In this document: one piece after another, positions 32,578-46,284 of the stretch | Position numbering within the stretch: position 1 is the stretch's first letter | Layout of the letters: every line of letters starts with the position of its first letter | Assembly (NCBI GenBank): GCA_965153455.1 | Contig: OZ234499.1 | Coordinates: 10,784,271 to 10,848,270 of the forward strand | DNA: 64,000 nucleotides | Direction: 5' to 3' | Source of the DNA: Sphagnum compactum | Taxonomy: Eukaryota; Bryophyta; Sphagnopsida; Sphagnales | Program-made: the position numbers and the translations under genes | The notes under the pieces: generated by a model | Seen by the model: only the letters and a program-made list of their open reading frames with translations | What the model was told of the DNA's origin: nothing | Database searches by the model: none

Positions 32578-33620
32578 CATGAAACCCAATAGAAGTTCAA
32601 TTTGAACTTTAAAAAGGACAATTTTGAACCATGTAAGAGAAGGTTGGGGGCCTAAAATAAAAATGTTTTGATTGTGAAATAAGTAAGACGAAAAGATGAA
32701 AGACTAAAAAGATAATCAAATGGAGGAAAAATGATGATGTTATAATGAAAGAACTATTTAACCATAGTTACAACTAGTTGTCTACATCTTTCATCAAAAT
32801 ACATAAAATATTATCAAAAAAAAGTTATAGTTGTCCCAATTCTAATGCTTCAAAATTTCAACAATATAGAATGATTACACAAGTTCCACATCATTCTTTG
32901 AATTTGTAACATGACAATATAATGTTAGAGATTGAAATTCTAATTTAATAGGAATTAAAAGTCAAATCCTACAAATTTTAGCATGCAAAATATGAATGAC
33001 ATGTGCAATCATCATATTGGATCAACCTAAGTCTTCCATCATTACAAATAAGAAGTAGAATGATAGCATGTGGTAGAATGTAAAGTTCCAAGTTCTAATG
33101 AAATTGGTTTGGAATTTATATGAGGTACTAATGATTTCAAAAGAACTCTAGAAGATATCAAGTAAGCAATCGGTCATACAAAATGTTTTGAAAACAGAAT
33201 CAACAAAGGTTTATTTAATAAATTGGACTACATGAAGCAAAAGTGCGCATGAATAATCGTCAAGTTAAAGGTTGATCATACATTAGATGTGCTTGATGAA
33301 AGTTAAGCAAAAAAAAAAAAATGTGATGGATGAAATCTAATGACCCCACCAAAATAAAAGGTTTAAATTAGGTGCCAAATAAATTGAATGTTTTGTATAT
33401 GGATGATGATATTGAGCATTTAACTTACCTCACTATGCCAAAACCTAACATTTGCAACTACATTTTTTATTATTTTTGTAGTCATATGTGACACACATGA
33501 CTACATAATCCAGCATGATGCATTGCTTTGACCTACATGTGCAATTTGAGTATAGTCATGGAGGACAAAACTAGCCAATTTTACTATATAACAATGTAGG
33601 TAAAAAAAACTTGATCGTCA
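32578..33620. other. AT-rich intergenic sequence
   Basis: No gene, terminus or clear repeat recognised. Confidence 0.45.
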
Positions 33621-33675
33621 CAAAATAGATTTGAACCTTCACCTTCATAACCATTAATCAAGTCCTTAACTACCC
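33621..33675 (-). repeat. Candidate tRNA-derived SINE head
   Basis: On the minus strand an A-box-like TAGTTAAGGACTTG is followed about 30 bp later by GGTTCAAATC, close to the polymerase III B-box. The upstream word TTAAGGACTTG is shared with the candidate at 9879-9940, supporting one family. No target duplication was found. Confidence 0.35.
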
Positions 33676-33878
33676 CCTCCCCCCACCAACCTTATTCATC
33701 ACAAATACTCTTAACCCCATAATCATAATCATCTCAATTTCACATATCTGAACTTTGAAACATTCAAAGATCCATGTATTGAATTGCAAACTTTGTAGGA
33801 GGTTTCAATGGGTACTTGGGAATGAGGACATGTAAAGCATTGCCAGAATTTTCACAGTGTATTTTGGAGCACACCTTA

Positions 33879-33923
33879 AAAAGGTAAGATTCACTTGACT
33901 ACACCAAAGGGATCTTACCTTTT
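33879..33923. other. 12-bp perfect inverted repeat
   Basis: AAAAGGTAAGAT at 33879-33890 pairs exactly with ATCTTACCTTTT at 33912-33923 across a 21-base loop. It may be the tip of a short inverted-repeat element or a chance hairpin. Confidence 0.7.
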
Positions 33924-34461
33924 CAAGGACACAATGTCCATTCATCTGTACAAATCAATCAGGGGAGGCAGTTGCTTTACACTCATAAGGCCTTTGGAAG
34001 AGGCCGTAACCAGAATGCGAGCACGAGCACCACCTTGAGGTGGTTCCCTTATTCTAGTAACACCCTCTACCTTGGGCCTTACCTACCACATAAAAGCCTA
34101 TTATATCCTCATGAAACCTCGCCACAGAACCAAGTTACTCAACTCGCAGCTGTAATGGAGATATGAGTTATGGGCTCAAGTTCAGGTGTGCAAGAAGTCG
34201 ATCTTTCCTGCATGGCATTTATTTGAGGTCGATATCAAAATTTGTTACTAGGCAGGATTTCAAGTAAAGTCATTTCATTACATGGGTTGTTCTATCTACT
34301 TTATGTGTGGGCCAAATCAGTAATAAATACCTGCTCTTTCTCCTCAGTAGATGAAGAAGCTAAGCACCTTTAAGAAACCCAACCACCAACTTTAGAATGT
34401 TCACCGTTGTAGCCTCATGAATATGTATGATCATGTTCCACCATGCAGCTACTTACAATTA

Positions 34462-34792
34462 CAAGCAAGGCCACTGGCGCTCAGCATGTGACCCTGCAAA
34501 TTAAAGTTGGATAAAAAAGGGCAAAACACGCCAGTTTGGCTCAGCGAATGGTTTTGGCCCAGCATTTTTTGCACAGTTTGCTGAGGTGGTAAAAAGCACA
34601 GCAAAGCCTAACACTTACTGTTGATTGGCTAGATAGTTTGATTGGTCCGAGTGGGTTGCTATTAGTAGTCTCCCACTCATTTGCAGTCCCAGTTTCAGTT
34701 TTGTGGGTGGGGTTGGGAAAAAGGAAAAAACTAAACTTGGATGTGAGAAATGTTTTGGCAGGGTCACATACTGAGCACTGTTGGAAATGCTC
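34462..34792. mobile_element. MITE-like element, about 330 bp
   Basis: The left part carries CTCAGCATGTGACCCTGC and the right part GGCAGGGTCACATACTGAG, inverted with one difference. Outside these, the right end RC (GAGCATTTCCAACAG) aligns loosely with the left (AAGCAAGGCCACTGG). TTA flanks both proposed ends (34459-34461 and 34793-34795), which would suit a PIF/Harbinger-type element, but the outer ends are diverged. No coding capacity. Confidence 0.7.
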
Positions 34793-35441
34793 TTAGAGCA
34801 GGTCCACTAGTAGCAATCATGTGGCATATACACTGTACAATGGACACTCTATGTTGGATCTGATACCTATTTATAGGGGATGTGGGTTGTGCACATATGT
34901 ATTTATATATATATATAGAAGTTATCCGTAAAGTAAGAAAAACACAGCACCAGAACCTCCTCTTTGGACATAAAGGGCATGAGATTTTTAAGAACAGTGA
35001 AAAAAGTACACTAGGCTTAAAGGAAGCTCAAGGGGGGAATTTGCTGCTAACCTAAGTTTGATACAGTCTTTTTTTTTTTCCTTCAACCAATCAGCGCTGT
35101 TCACTGTTGTTGCTGGGTGTACTGTAGCTCAAATATTTTTTACTCATGTGCATTGAATTCTGAGTTTCAATATTTTATACCCATATTTAAGAAATTTGCA
35201 TTACTTACGAATAACAGGGCTTAAAGGTTGAAAGAAGGGTTGAGGTACAAAAGAAGAGCCTAAAGCAGGGTCACTTACAGACAACTTTATTGTCTTTGGT
35301 AAAAGAGTGAGTGAGGAGTTCCACTCACATTTGTGATTACAGCTGCCAGTATGTGAGTAACCTAACAGTTAAAGAAAGAGCCGTGTAGTAGGAGCTGAAC
35401 ATGAGTGGTCTTTTGTGGCAATCCAAGTTTCCTCCCCTTAC
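34793..35441. other. Intergenic between two MITEs
   Basis: Begins TTAGAGCAGGTCCACTAGTAGC, which looks like another GAGCA-type element end, but no matching right end was found. It includes a short TA run (34907-34919). The second AGCAGGGTCAC word near 35266 echoes the 34462 element. Possibly nested or degraded elements. Confidence 0.4.
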
Positions 35442-35783
35442 TTAGGCCCACTTTAGATGAGGGTCCAGGGTCCAATTTCCTAGGAACCAATTTGGACTGA
35501 TTTGAAGCAAATAGAATCCTTGAGTTGGACTATACCTCGGTCCCTAGCCTGATTCTTGGTTCTCCAAATCAAAAGCTCTCCCTTTTTTAGCACTGTTTTT
35601 TGGTCCAAACCAATTGATTTTCACTCCAAAACAGGTGCCATGTAGGTTTTAGCCTCAATTTGCCACTTTTTGGTCTTGGACCTTCATCTAAAAGCTTTGG
35701 GACCGATTTAAAGCTTTCGACCAATAAGATTGCTTGAATTCATTGGTCCCTGGACCTTGGACCCTCATCTAAAGTCGCCCTTA
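35442..35783. mobile_element. PIF/Harbinger-type (Tourist-like) MITE, 336 bp
   Basis: The element at 35445-35780 starts GGCCCACTTTAGATGAGGGT and its right end read in reverse complement is GGGCGACTTTAGATGAGGGT, about 20 bp with two differences and continuing with TCCA-GGTCCA. TTA flanks both sides (35442-35444 and 35781-35783). A GGSC-type terminus with a TTA target duplication is the hallmark of PIF/Harbinger MITEs. The interior repeats the terminal words (TTCATCTAAAAGC near 35690). No coding capacity. Confidence 0.88.
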
Positions 35784-36307
35784 CTATGAAATAGTTACAA
35801 CCAGGCTGACTACTTCTAGTCCTTATGGAGAATCCAAAGCAGATTCACATGCATTGAATGAAAAACCACTAGCAAGGAATGAATGCTCCATTCATCTGTT
35901 GCAATAATAATAGACACAATGAAATACTAGTGCCACTATGATTTCCAAACAATCCCCCCACCACCCTTCTCTACTGAACCCAAGGTATTGATGGCCAAAT
36001 CTTTGATGGAACTTAAACGAGCAAGGAGGGAGGGACGACATGAAAGGTGCTGTAAATCCAAATCCAACATGACAAACAAGCAATGAAAGCGACCGAACAA
36101 AGCTCCACAACCTAACAACACACTACCAAAAAGTGAAAGTATTATACATCATCTGACATGTTAACATCCCCTTCGAATGCAGGATGTTAAACATGCCCTC
36201 GAAAAGAACTTCAATGTGACACCCTGCATGGGTCCTGAATGGTGCCCCAGGGTTTGAATAATGTTGGCCACAATAAATAGATTAAATTAATTAGAACATC
36301 AATCGCA
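35784..36307. other. Intergenic, no gene recognised
   Basis: Overlapping minus-strand frames at 35892-36121 were examined; they have no recognised relatives and no splice context. Confidence 0.4.
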
Positions 36308-36383
36308 TGAGCCTAGCCAATGGAACTAAGGATTTGATGGATAGGTACGAGGCCCATCCCTTGAATAGTTGTGGGTTCAAATA
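36308..36383 (+). repeat. Candidate tRNA-derived SINE head
   Basis: A TAGCCAATGGAACTAAGG stretch (A-box-like) is followed about 50 bp later by GGGTTCAAATAG (B-box-like). The spacing fits a tRNA-derived promoter. Weak evidence only. Confidence 0.3.
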
Positions 36384-39300
36384 GTTGTTTATTGGCCTTG
36401 CCTATTACCAAGGCAAGGTTATATTGTGTTTAGATTCATTACAGAGTATAGTAGCTTAAGGGATTTTTATAGGCCCCTAGGTAATATATATAATAGGTCT
36501 ATTATTAATAATATGAGGATTTTTGAAAGATGATGTTTTGGCTTGTGTTAGAACTGGAAATTAATTATAAAGTTATAATATGATCTTGAAGGATTTTAGT
36601 TTCTTTTAGAGGATTTTTGGAAGATTATATTTTTGTATGGTGAGATATTTGAGTTCCCATAATTCTTCGTCTCTTGCCTCAAGATACTTTTTAATGTAAA
36701 TGGCAAGGCCACAGTGTGACACAGCCCTTGTTAGTCCCTGGTTTGGAAATGGAACCTTGGGTTCTAGTTTTGACTTTGTTTGATTTATTTGATGGAACCA
36801 CCGAGTCTTGTTTCATTCTGAGAGTGGTTCTTTGAATTTGTAAAAACCCCATGAATTCCCATAACTTTGCTACAAGCTCCTAACTTGATGCAACTAGCAA
36901 TAGATTAGGTGGGGAGATATGGATAATGTTAGGACTCAGGAGCAGCAGCAGGGGGAACTACTACTACCTAGTGCTTCATTTGGCCACCTTGTTGGAGGCT
37001 CGTTTATTTGGGGGACCTTGGTGCCAAGTTCTTCCCCCAAAACAGCCCCCACCCACATGCCTTGTTTTCTGAAGGACCTTTTGGGCACCTTACTGCCACC
37101 CACAGTTAGCCAGCCCACCACTCCTTTCATTCAAAAGCTGGCTGTCTGGAAGCACAAGTCAAGCTGGATGCAAGCATGGGCAAATGTCTTGACCAGAGCT
37201 TGAATGGGCTAATCCAAGGTTAATGTCCCTTAAGGACCAAACAAACCCTAAAAAAATGGAGAATTTAGGTTTTAGAGGCAGCAGGTAGAAGTAGTACAAT
37301 TGTTGTGGGGGGAAGGTGGGCATCCAAGTTCCCAACACATTTTTTTGTTGTTGAGCTGAATTTGGAGCCATGGACTCCAAGGAAAACAAGTCATGGACTG
37401 ACTAATTGTCAAAGGCAAGGCCCACATAGTGGGTTAGGTGAAATGAACTCTTCCCAAATGGAGGAGAGAGGTAGGTAGGTGTCCCAGCTAGCTGTTTAAA
37501 TTCAACTAGAGCTCACATTTCTGTTGGAGCTTGCCAACTCCATCCCTTTGTTGTTAGTTTGTGCTACAAGTCCTTCCTTGCCATCCAAAAAAACTCTAGC
37601 ATTTAAGTGAGATTGTTAACAAGGGTGTCAGGGATGTAGATGGACTCAGGTTTCTTCTGCCAGGTTGAATTTTGAGTAGGTCACATGAATTCCAAATGCC
37701 CACTTTCTGCAAACAAAGCTCTTGCTTTTCCCCTCTGACACCTCAAGGGATCATATCATGAAGGTGATTAGGGTAGGCTAGTGTGGGGTGTGCCCTGAAA
37801 GATGATTAGGGTAGGTTTGGGCAGTCTCCAAAACATTTCATTTTTTGAACAATTTGACCCCCTCACCATTGTTCATGGAATCCAATATTTGCAGGGTAAA
37901 TACAATGCATTCATATGATTGTGAACTTGTGATGAGGGAGAATTGAATCCTTTTGTTGTCTTGTTAGTTGTGAAAATTGAAAAGTATTTACACAATGAAA
38001 AAATGTTTTTCAAGCAGTGTTTGACAAAAGTTTACTTAATTTAATTACAATATCAATAGTTATACCAAGATAATAAGCTAAAATGCCCTTTCTCATAATT
38101 ATGGTAAGATGAAATGCAATTAAATTATATCCATGTCAATATCTTTTCCCATGCATAATGTGTATACACTGTGGATTTTAGATTTAACATTTGATGTGAT
38201 TTACATTAGTTGGTGGAATGAGTAGGAATTATTATCACCATTATAAGGAAAGCTCTCAAAAAAGTCAAATTTTGTGAACTCGTGGGAAGGGCCCAAGATT
38301 TGAGGTTGAAATGAAAATTAATTCTTTTTCTTTTTCTTTTTCTTTTTCAAATTGTGCACAACAACATAAGGTTGTTATAGGAAGTGAATTTTTCATCAAG
38401 AAAATATGGGAGGTGGGATGAACTTATAATTGTTATACTTTTAGAGTGGTTAGCATGTGTGGAGCATTTTTTGCAATATAAAAATGCTAGCTTGAAAAGA
38501 GAGTTGACAATTCCACGTCAAATTCTGAGTCAAAGATACAAATGTACATGGGTTTTGAGAAACAAACCATGAAACCTTGACAACTCAAGTGCATAATAAT
38601 ATCAAACATTTAGAGAATATGTACAAGGCGACATTTGGTTTATTTCAAAATAATAGAAGACAAGGATTGGAATCAACTAATGGAAAAATGGGTGACAACA
38701 AGTCATCACATGACAAAGTCTTCACCTTGACCCATAAGGGGATAGAATGGATCATTCATGTTCTATCATGTGGCATCCAACTCATAATTTCTTGGTGATT
38801 CAATAAAGTATGTCAATGTTGAAACCATGTTATTTGCCTTTCCAAGTCAAGGGGATAGATGTTATTGATGAAGACAATGTACATGTGTAGATCATACTAC
38901 TAAACAAGGTCCCCCCAATTTTTGCAACCAAATGTTGAGCCCTTAGGTTCAAGATCAAGACTGAAAAAAAATTAAGGGAAATTTGGTTGAAATTAATACA
39001 TTAAACACATTGCCGAGGTCAAAGGGAAATGTGTGTGGGTGCCAAAAAAGAGGAGCCCCTAAGATTCTAATGCACAATTGCTCTCATTTGGAAAGTTGAA
39101 AGTCTTGAATTTTTGGAACAAAATTTAAAGGATCGAATGTTATTCAAATTGAATATATTTTAGATTGTTGGAAACATCTTAAAGAATAAATTGAGGTAGC
39201 ATTCCCAAAACAAGGATTATTGCATGTTATTGCCATTTGAAATGTTGCGAATGAAGTGTCGGCCATTTAAATGACAATTTAAAAGGTCAAATCAAGTTTG

Positions 39301-41057
39301 AGTGAGAAGCTTCATACAATGTTGGAAAACCTTTTTCAAGGAATACAAGTTAGACTTGTAGATAATTGAATTTGGAAATCCTTTGAGGAAGCTATGGGTT
39401 GGCCTTGAATTACAAGATTTATAACTTTAAAAAATTAAAAGTTTTAGTTTTGAGACTCCCACATTTTTGCAACTTTGATGTCAGTCCAATCGCAAACTAC
39501 AAATATAACATAGAAAGGAGGGCAATAGTAGATTGGCACCTTACAAAATGTATTCACAAATATAAAAGATGGTTGTAAAGTAAGAGGGCCCACTTTTTGT
39601 GTTACAATGTAATTTTTTATAAAGTGTCATGCATTTACATGCTATTAATATGCCATAAAATCAACAATATGCCAAATCGGTTAATAATTCTTAACTATAA
39701 AGTCGTAATTTAATTATGTGATAGTTAATATTTATTAATCAAGGATTATGGTTAATAACTAATGAATACTACTTAATTCATAGTTAACTAGTTATAAAAT
39801 AATTAATATTTATGAGTTGAATTATTTAGTTAATATTAATGATTAAATTTTTAAATTTTTACTAATTAAGTGAATTAGTTAGAAATGTAATAATTTATAA
39901 TTAACATTTAGGAATTACCAATTAGTTAATATATAGATTTTTTTTAGATAGTCAATTAATACTTAATTGATTTTATTTAATTATTTGATAAATAGAAAAA
40001 TTATGTTATTTTATAAGTAATAACCAAATAATTAGATACATTAACAAGTAATGATTAATTATTATAGTGATTAGTTTAATTAAACAGTAAAGTATTTTTT
40101 ATGAATTCATTTTTTTTTTAATATTACTACAAACCAATTGACTAGTTATTGGAATATATGAAATAATATGATCAATGCTACTTTTAAAATTATTAAAATA
40201 ATGTAAAAGTAATATGTAAGTGGGTGGGTGGGTAGATAATTAGTTATTAATAGCTAATTAATTAGTTAATTATTTAGTTGTTTCTAACCTATTTATTTGT
40301 ATAATTTACAAAACTAAAAACAAACACAAAGCTTGTGTGAATTTATTTTTTTAATTGCAACCAAATTTGCGAATAAAAAATTTACCCAAATGATTTGTCC
40401 TCTAATGTCATTTTACAAATTATATAAAGAATGTGCCTCTTTTATTATTTCACATCAAATATCATGTGCCATTTGGGATAGGCTCAAAGAAGCATAACCT
40501 CAAGGCAAAAAATAAAATAAAAATATTTACATCTTTATTTTTTAGTTCACCTATATTTTTACCTTAAAGTCCCCATGAGCTTTGAAAGCATTATCCCTTA
40601 TTGCTCATCCAATTTTTTTGTTTTTGAATATTTTTCTTAAACTTGTGATTTGTTTCTTGCTTCAACTAGGTATGAAAGGAGAAAACAAGGATAAGAGTCA
40701 TGTGTTGTAGTTAAGGATGAAGAGGACACAAGGGAAACAACATGGTTATGGCAAGTGGCAATGTTGTTGTGATGGTCTTTAACTCAATGCATGATGTTGC
40801 AAGGTCTAATAGCATGGAAAAAATTGCACATTATATCAAAAGGTGACAAAGGCCATGAAAGCTAGAAATCAACACTCTCATATTTTATATCACCTAATGT
40901 AGGAGTTCATTATTGTTGTGTTTCTTTTTCTTGGATTATTATTTTTCTCTTCATATAAATTCCTCATCGCTCCTTGTGCATGAAAAAAATGTTTAAGTTT
41001 TGTTTCTATTCAATGTTTTTCTTTGGGTTTGCCTTAATTGTGGGTTTTGTTTTAAAT
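36384..41057. other. Intergenic, mostly AT-rich, no gene recognised
   Basis: 36900-37830 is less AT-rich but only short unrelated frames are present (36919-37203 plus, 37159-37389 minus). 38320-38349 holds a TTTTTC hexamer run. 38384-38800 has two adjacent plus-strand frames with a coding-like look but no family likeness; they could be a decayed element. 39640-40310 is extremely AT-rich with many TTAAT/ATTAA words. Confidence 0.4.
38322..38349. repeat. (TTTTTC)n hexamer repeat
   Basis: Four consecutive CTTTTT units. Confidence 0.85.
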
Positions 41058-41076
41058 GTATATATATATATATATA
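41058..41076. repeat. (TA)n microsatellite
   Basis: About nine TA units. Confidence 0.9.
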
Positions 41077-44000
41077 AGAATTTTAAGGTCCTTGATTAAG
41101 AAAGCTCCAAGAATGGATCATCATGCAAGCTTGTTCTCCCAGTTGAATTGCCAATTTTGTGTTTTATAAAATAGTTGTTGGGGTCTATCCCATGTTTGTA
41201 GTGGGGCATGCTTAACTTGCAAGAGGGCTTGCTCAATTTAAAAGCTTGCAAGCTCCATGTCACCTTGCCTTTTACAAAGCTATTATATTTATAACTAAAA
41301 ATGATTATTAAGTAATCAATTAACATTTATTAAAAAATTAACTTAATACTTACAAAAGTCAAATTTGTACTTAATGCATGGTTAACAAATAATACAAGAA
41401 GAAATTATTTCGCTTCATAGTGAAGAAAGTAACAAGTGATAAAAGTTTTTCTCTTCATTTTTTTTTCCTTTTATTTTTCTTTTCCATCCTAGGACTACAA
41501 CTTGTTGATATCCTTGAGGTTTCCTTTGAAATTAATCACATCTTGTTTCAAAGTCAAAATTGGCATTCATAAGGAGGTTAGTGAGTAAGAAATCGAACCT
41601 AAGAACATCTCCACAACTAATGTACATATTTTGAATTAATGTTAAACATGTATTAAATATAAATTTGATTTTTGTAAGTGATAAATCAAAGTTTGCATAA
41701 ATATAAACTGATTAATTATTAGTATCTTACTAGTTAGATTATTAGTTAATAGTTTATATTTGAATTAGATCCTTCTTAGTGTTAATAATTAGTTTAGTTA
41801 CTAGTAAGAATCACCTAGCCTATATAAGAAAGTGAATTTGAAATTTTTCTCATTCCTTTTCATTCAGCAATACATTCATCGAGTTGTCTTGTTATCTTTC
41901 AAATTTGAATCTATATTTTTATGTTTAGTTTAAACACGCATGCAGAAGAATAATGAAGTTTTTGTGTATATGTTTTCCTAGAAATGTATATTTTGTTTAT
42001 AAACATTATTGCCACCATTGAAACCAAGCTACCACTAATTGATGCAATTAGAGTATATACAATTGAAAACACAATCTAAAGGACTTTAGCCCTAAGAATT
42101 TAAGCCAAATGTAAGTCCTTTTTACAACCATTTTAATTGTATTTTACACCTTCATTAAAAGTGTGGTCCAATCAATTCATCCATCAATGGGGTTACAAAT
42201 TTAACTATTTGATTCAAAGTTTATAAATTTAAACATATTTGGTAAAACTTTAGCCAAAATCATGCAACGAATGATGAGATGGCAAAGTTAAATGGAATTC
42301 ATGCAACATCGAACAAATGTTGCCCAAGGTTGTATTTAAAACTTCAACAATAAAAAAAAGACACTTTCTATGGCATTAATGCATGCATCCTAATATGCCA
42401 CTCACAATGACCAAGTTATATAATTTTAAAAATATAACCAAAATGTGATTCTTCAAATAAGAATGAAACCTTGGAATTTTAAAACACCTCTATTAAATAT
42501 TTGTCTTGAAAAAACCTATTTAAATATCTAAATGGATCTTAAATATTTTTGTGATTATTAAGTATTTGATTTAGACCTTAAAAAAAAGAAGGTACCTTTT
42601 TTTACTTTTACTTTTTTCATCTTATGTGTTATGATACTTAAAAATGTCGTGGTCCAAAATTATAGGCATGTTTTTTAACTCCACTAAAAGCATAAAGTTG
42701 ATAACCATATTTCTTTTGGATTGTGACCTTAGACGTACCCCACATTGCAAAATCCACATTTAAATGAATATTGATCATTTTCAGTATAAATTTTTCAAAT
42801 TTGGGATGATTAAAATATGTGTTTCAATATCTCATATCAATTTTGCTAAATTTCTCAAATGCATTTGAGTTGTATATAAGAAGACATGATTAACCTTGAA
42901 AAATCTACCATTGTGACATCCATAAAAGTCCATTGTAGTGAGCAATTATCACTTTCACCTTTCTCCTTGCCTTCAATTGGTATGCCTACTTTCTACTTAC
43001 CTACCAATAGGTCATCTCCTATCTCCTATTTATTGTTTATTGATTTGGGCTTACTATTGATTGATGTTGGACTTGTGCTTACCTAATTACACCTTTACAT
43101 GTATTAACCCCATTTTTTTGTTTTGCACTCTTTGGCCTACATTGTTATTTAGGCAAAGTTAATCATAGTTTGTAGTTCATTTTTGGGATGTTTTTGGATT
43201 CCATTGTTATTAATTTCCTAGTGCTTTGTGGCTTTTGTCACTCCACTCCTCTTGTTTTGTTGGGGTGTAGGTCGTAGGAGTTCCATTACATCCACTACTC
43301 AAGCTTTAATGTTTCAACCACATTTTCCTATGCTTCAAATACCCCCTAACTTGTGACAATCAACATGGTCTTGTTCATTGTGGTCTTGTTGATGTTGCTA
43401 CCTTTCTCTAGTATAGTGACCAAGTTGGGGAACACTTGCAATTTCTACCACAAGTTTTTGTCTTGTAGGTTCCATATGATGTCTTGGAATCATTGTATGA
43501 TTTGGGAACTTGTGTTATTATTGTTGAACTACTAGTTGTCATCTTCAAGGTCATTGAACTTATGTTGCCAAATGTTTTTTCCCACCCATGTCCCCCTTTC
43601 CTTTTGCCCACTATCCGATTCTTGCTACTTATCAAGGTCTTCTTGTTCATTGTGGTTTAATTATACTTATGATTTTTTTGTTTGATATGGAGTTGTTATT
43701 TGTTTAATCTTATTGCATTGTGTTCGTTGTTCATTGTAGGACCTTATTACTCACCATGGTTTTGTTCCTACTCTTCGTTATTTTAGTTGCAATCCCTTTC
43801 CCCCCAAAACATTCATAATTTGAAAGTTATGAAATTTGATTTTTCTAGAAATTCAAAGTATGCTTCAAATTTTCAAAAGTCCTTTACACATGTAAATGGT
43901 GTGATATGTACATGACATGTTAAAAAAAAATTAGTTTATGATACAAGAAAAAAAAACCTAAAATAGTTAGCATATTTTGGTATGATTCAAAATTACAATA

Positions 44001-46161
44001 TTTTTTCAAGACAAAACATAAAATCTAGCAAAATCTACATAGTTTGAAATTTTCACAATGATTCAACAAGAATTAACACAAAACATGTGATCTATTAGGG
44101 TAACTATATGTATTTTTAATAACAAGTTGCAAAATAATTCATTTAAAAATTCTTTCATATGAAAAAATGAAAAGGATTAAAAAAAAATTCACAATCCTTT
44201 TATAAAGTAATTTCATTGGCTTCTTTTAATGTATTTGCACCCTTTAAGGAGCATGCCCCTTTAAAGGAATCTATGACATCATTGAGCTTTCCTGCCTAAA
44301 TCAACTCCTTTTGTGATTGAAGAGCAAACACAATTAACTCCACTTGAAATTGACAAACAAGTGGTGCATAAGTTTAAAAATGTGTTATTTATTACTTAAA
44401 CATGCATTGAAGAATAAATGCCACCAATTCTACCCATTGTTGACCTCCTTCCTCCACAACTCATGTAATCAATGCATTGATGGTAGGGCATGTGCAAGCT
44501 TCAATGGATCAAAAGCATCACAATAGGTTTTCATAAACGTATATTTTTGTACTATATTTTGACTATGGTCCAATATTATGACATTTGTTGGATGTCAATG
44601 TTTGAGGTAAAAAAACTCATATTTTTCAAAGAAAAATTAATGGTGACATCTTAATACATCCCAAGATATAATGTTTGTGGAAAAAATTATAAAAATTTCA
44701 CAAATTTCATATTTGGGTGCTTCATAGATTTCTTTGAATTATGGTGTCCAAGCTTTAAAAGTCCCCCAAACTTTCATGCCATTTTGAAATGATTTGGAAA
44801 CAATTATTTTAAATTTATTATGGCATTTATGATTTTTGAGGATTAATAAATTAACTCATCATTACAAGTTTTTAATGTAATATTATGACAATTTTCATGC
44901 ACTATAAAAAGTCCCCCATTTGGTGCATTAAAAAATCAAATAATTAAAAGATTGCACCTAAATAAATAACAATTGCACCTGAATAATATATTTGAATCCA
45001 TTTTCATAAAATTCAAAACTTTTTGACATTGAACACATTATAATCCATAAGGGTGTAGAAACAAATTGGGGTGTTATGGAGATATTAGTTGTCTTTAGCT
45101 TTCACATACCCAATATATTTTATGTAGAACATTAAAATCTTATATATTGTAATAAGTCTTATGTGTTACCTCCTTTTCATATTGCGTGGTGAGGTGACCT
45201 TTTTTCAAGTTTTTTTTATTGCAATACATAAATGAATGTGGTGTAAATTTGTTATGTTGGAATGCATACAAAATTTGTGTTTGCAAAATTTGTGTTCATG
45301 TAGCCCATTCCATTTTGCATATTTTGATTAGTTTTCAAGTTGGGGAATTTTTTTTCTCCCATACATTTGATTGTGTATCAATCTACATTTGCATACATTT
45401 TCTTTTGCCTTTTGGTGAAAATTCAGACTATTTACATGTAACATGTGTATTTAAATCAATTAGGAAAAATAAACATCACAAATATAATGGTGATAAAACA
45501 AAGGATGGTATGGCATTCATTGTCACATAAAATTCAAATTAATTTACAAAACGTTATAGGTCTTGCAATCCCATTATCATTAATTATGCTTGCAAAAAAC
45601 TAAAGTTATTGCTTAATCACTTTGATTCAAATTTACATCTTATAAAATTGCAATGTATTATATAGAACGATGTTTGTAAAACTATAAACCTACTAAATGT
45701 ATGTTGTAAAACCATGATGAAGGTATTGCAATTTCACACTAAAAGTTTGCTAAATTCAAAATCACAAATTTTTCATAATATCATCCTTTGGTTAGAAACC
45801 CATCACAGATTTCACATAATGTGGTTACAGGGTGAATGAACTATTAGTTGGTATATAGGGAAAACAAGGACGTTAAAAATACTATTTTGCAAGTTCTTGG
45901 ATTCACTATTACAATAGGTGGCCAAGTTCATTCTATGTTTCACTAGATTTTGAATGAACTTTGACAAACTTACCATGGTGAAAGTGGCCAACCTCCTAAT
46001 GAACAAGGACCAATTGCCACAAACATAATGAATTCATTAACAATTAATTCATTAAGTTAAGTTCCTAGTTCTTGGGGTAGACCCCCTAGGTTAAAGGGTT
46101 TAACCAACTAGCCTAAGCAACTAAACCACTTAAGCTAACAAGATGGGCCATAGGTTGCCTA
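41077..46161. other. AT-rich intergenic sequence
   Basis: No gene recognised. CCTATATAAG at about 41819 followed by a pyrimidine-rich stretch and TTCATTCAGCAATACATTCATC resembles the TATA and transcription-start part of an LTR, but no TG...CA boundary, primer-binding site or second LTR was found. Short frames (42886-43086, 43353-43535, 45219-45530) look random. Confidence 0.4.
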
Positions 46162-46225
46162 ACTTAGCCACCTAGGTTACCTCGTAGGTAAATTAAATTA
46201 CAAAAGTTAGGATTTGATCCCATCA
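46162..46225 (+). repeat. Candidate tRNA-derived SINE head
   Basis: TTAGCCACCTAGGTTACC (A-box-like) is followed about 40 bp later by GGATTTGATCCCATC (B-box-like). No terminal repeat or target duplication identified. Confidence 0.3.
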
Positions 46226-46284
46226 TGTCCATTGTGAAAGATAAACTCCTTACTAACTTTTTAAAGTCAAATAATTTGTCACCA

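Noticed and set aside
35892-36121. Overlapping minus-strand frames with coding-like residues
   Set aside because: No recognised relatives and no splice context.
41815-41900. TATATAAG followed by an LTR-like R region
   Set aside because: Suggestive of a solo LTR, but no ends or target duplication could be identified.
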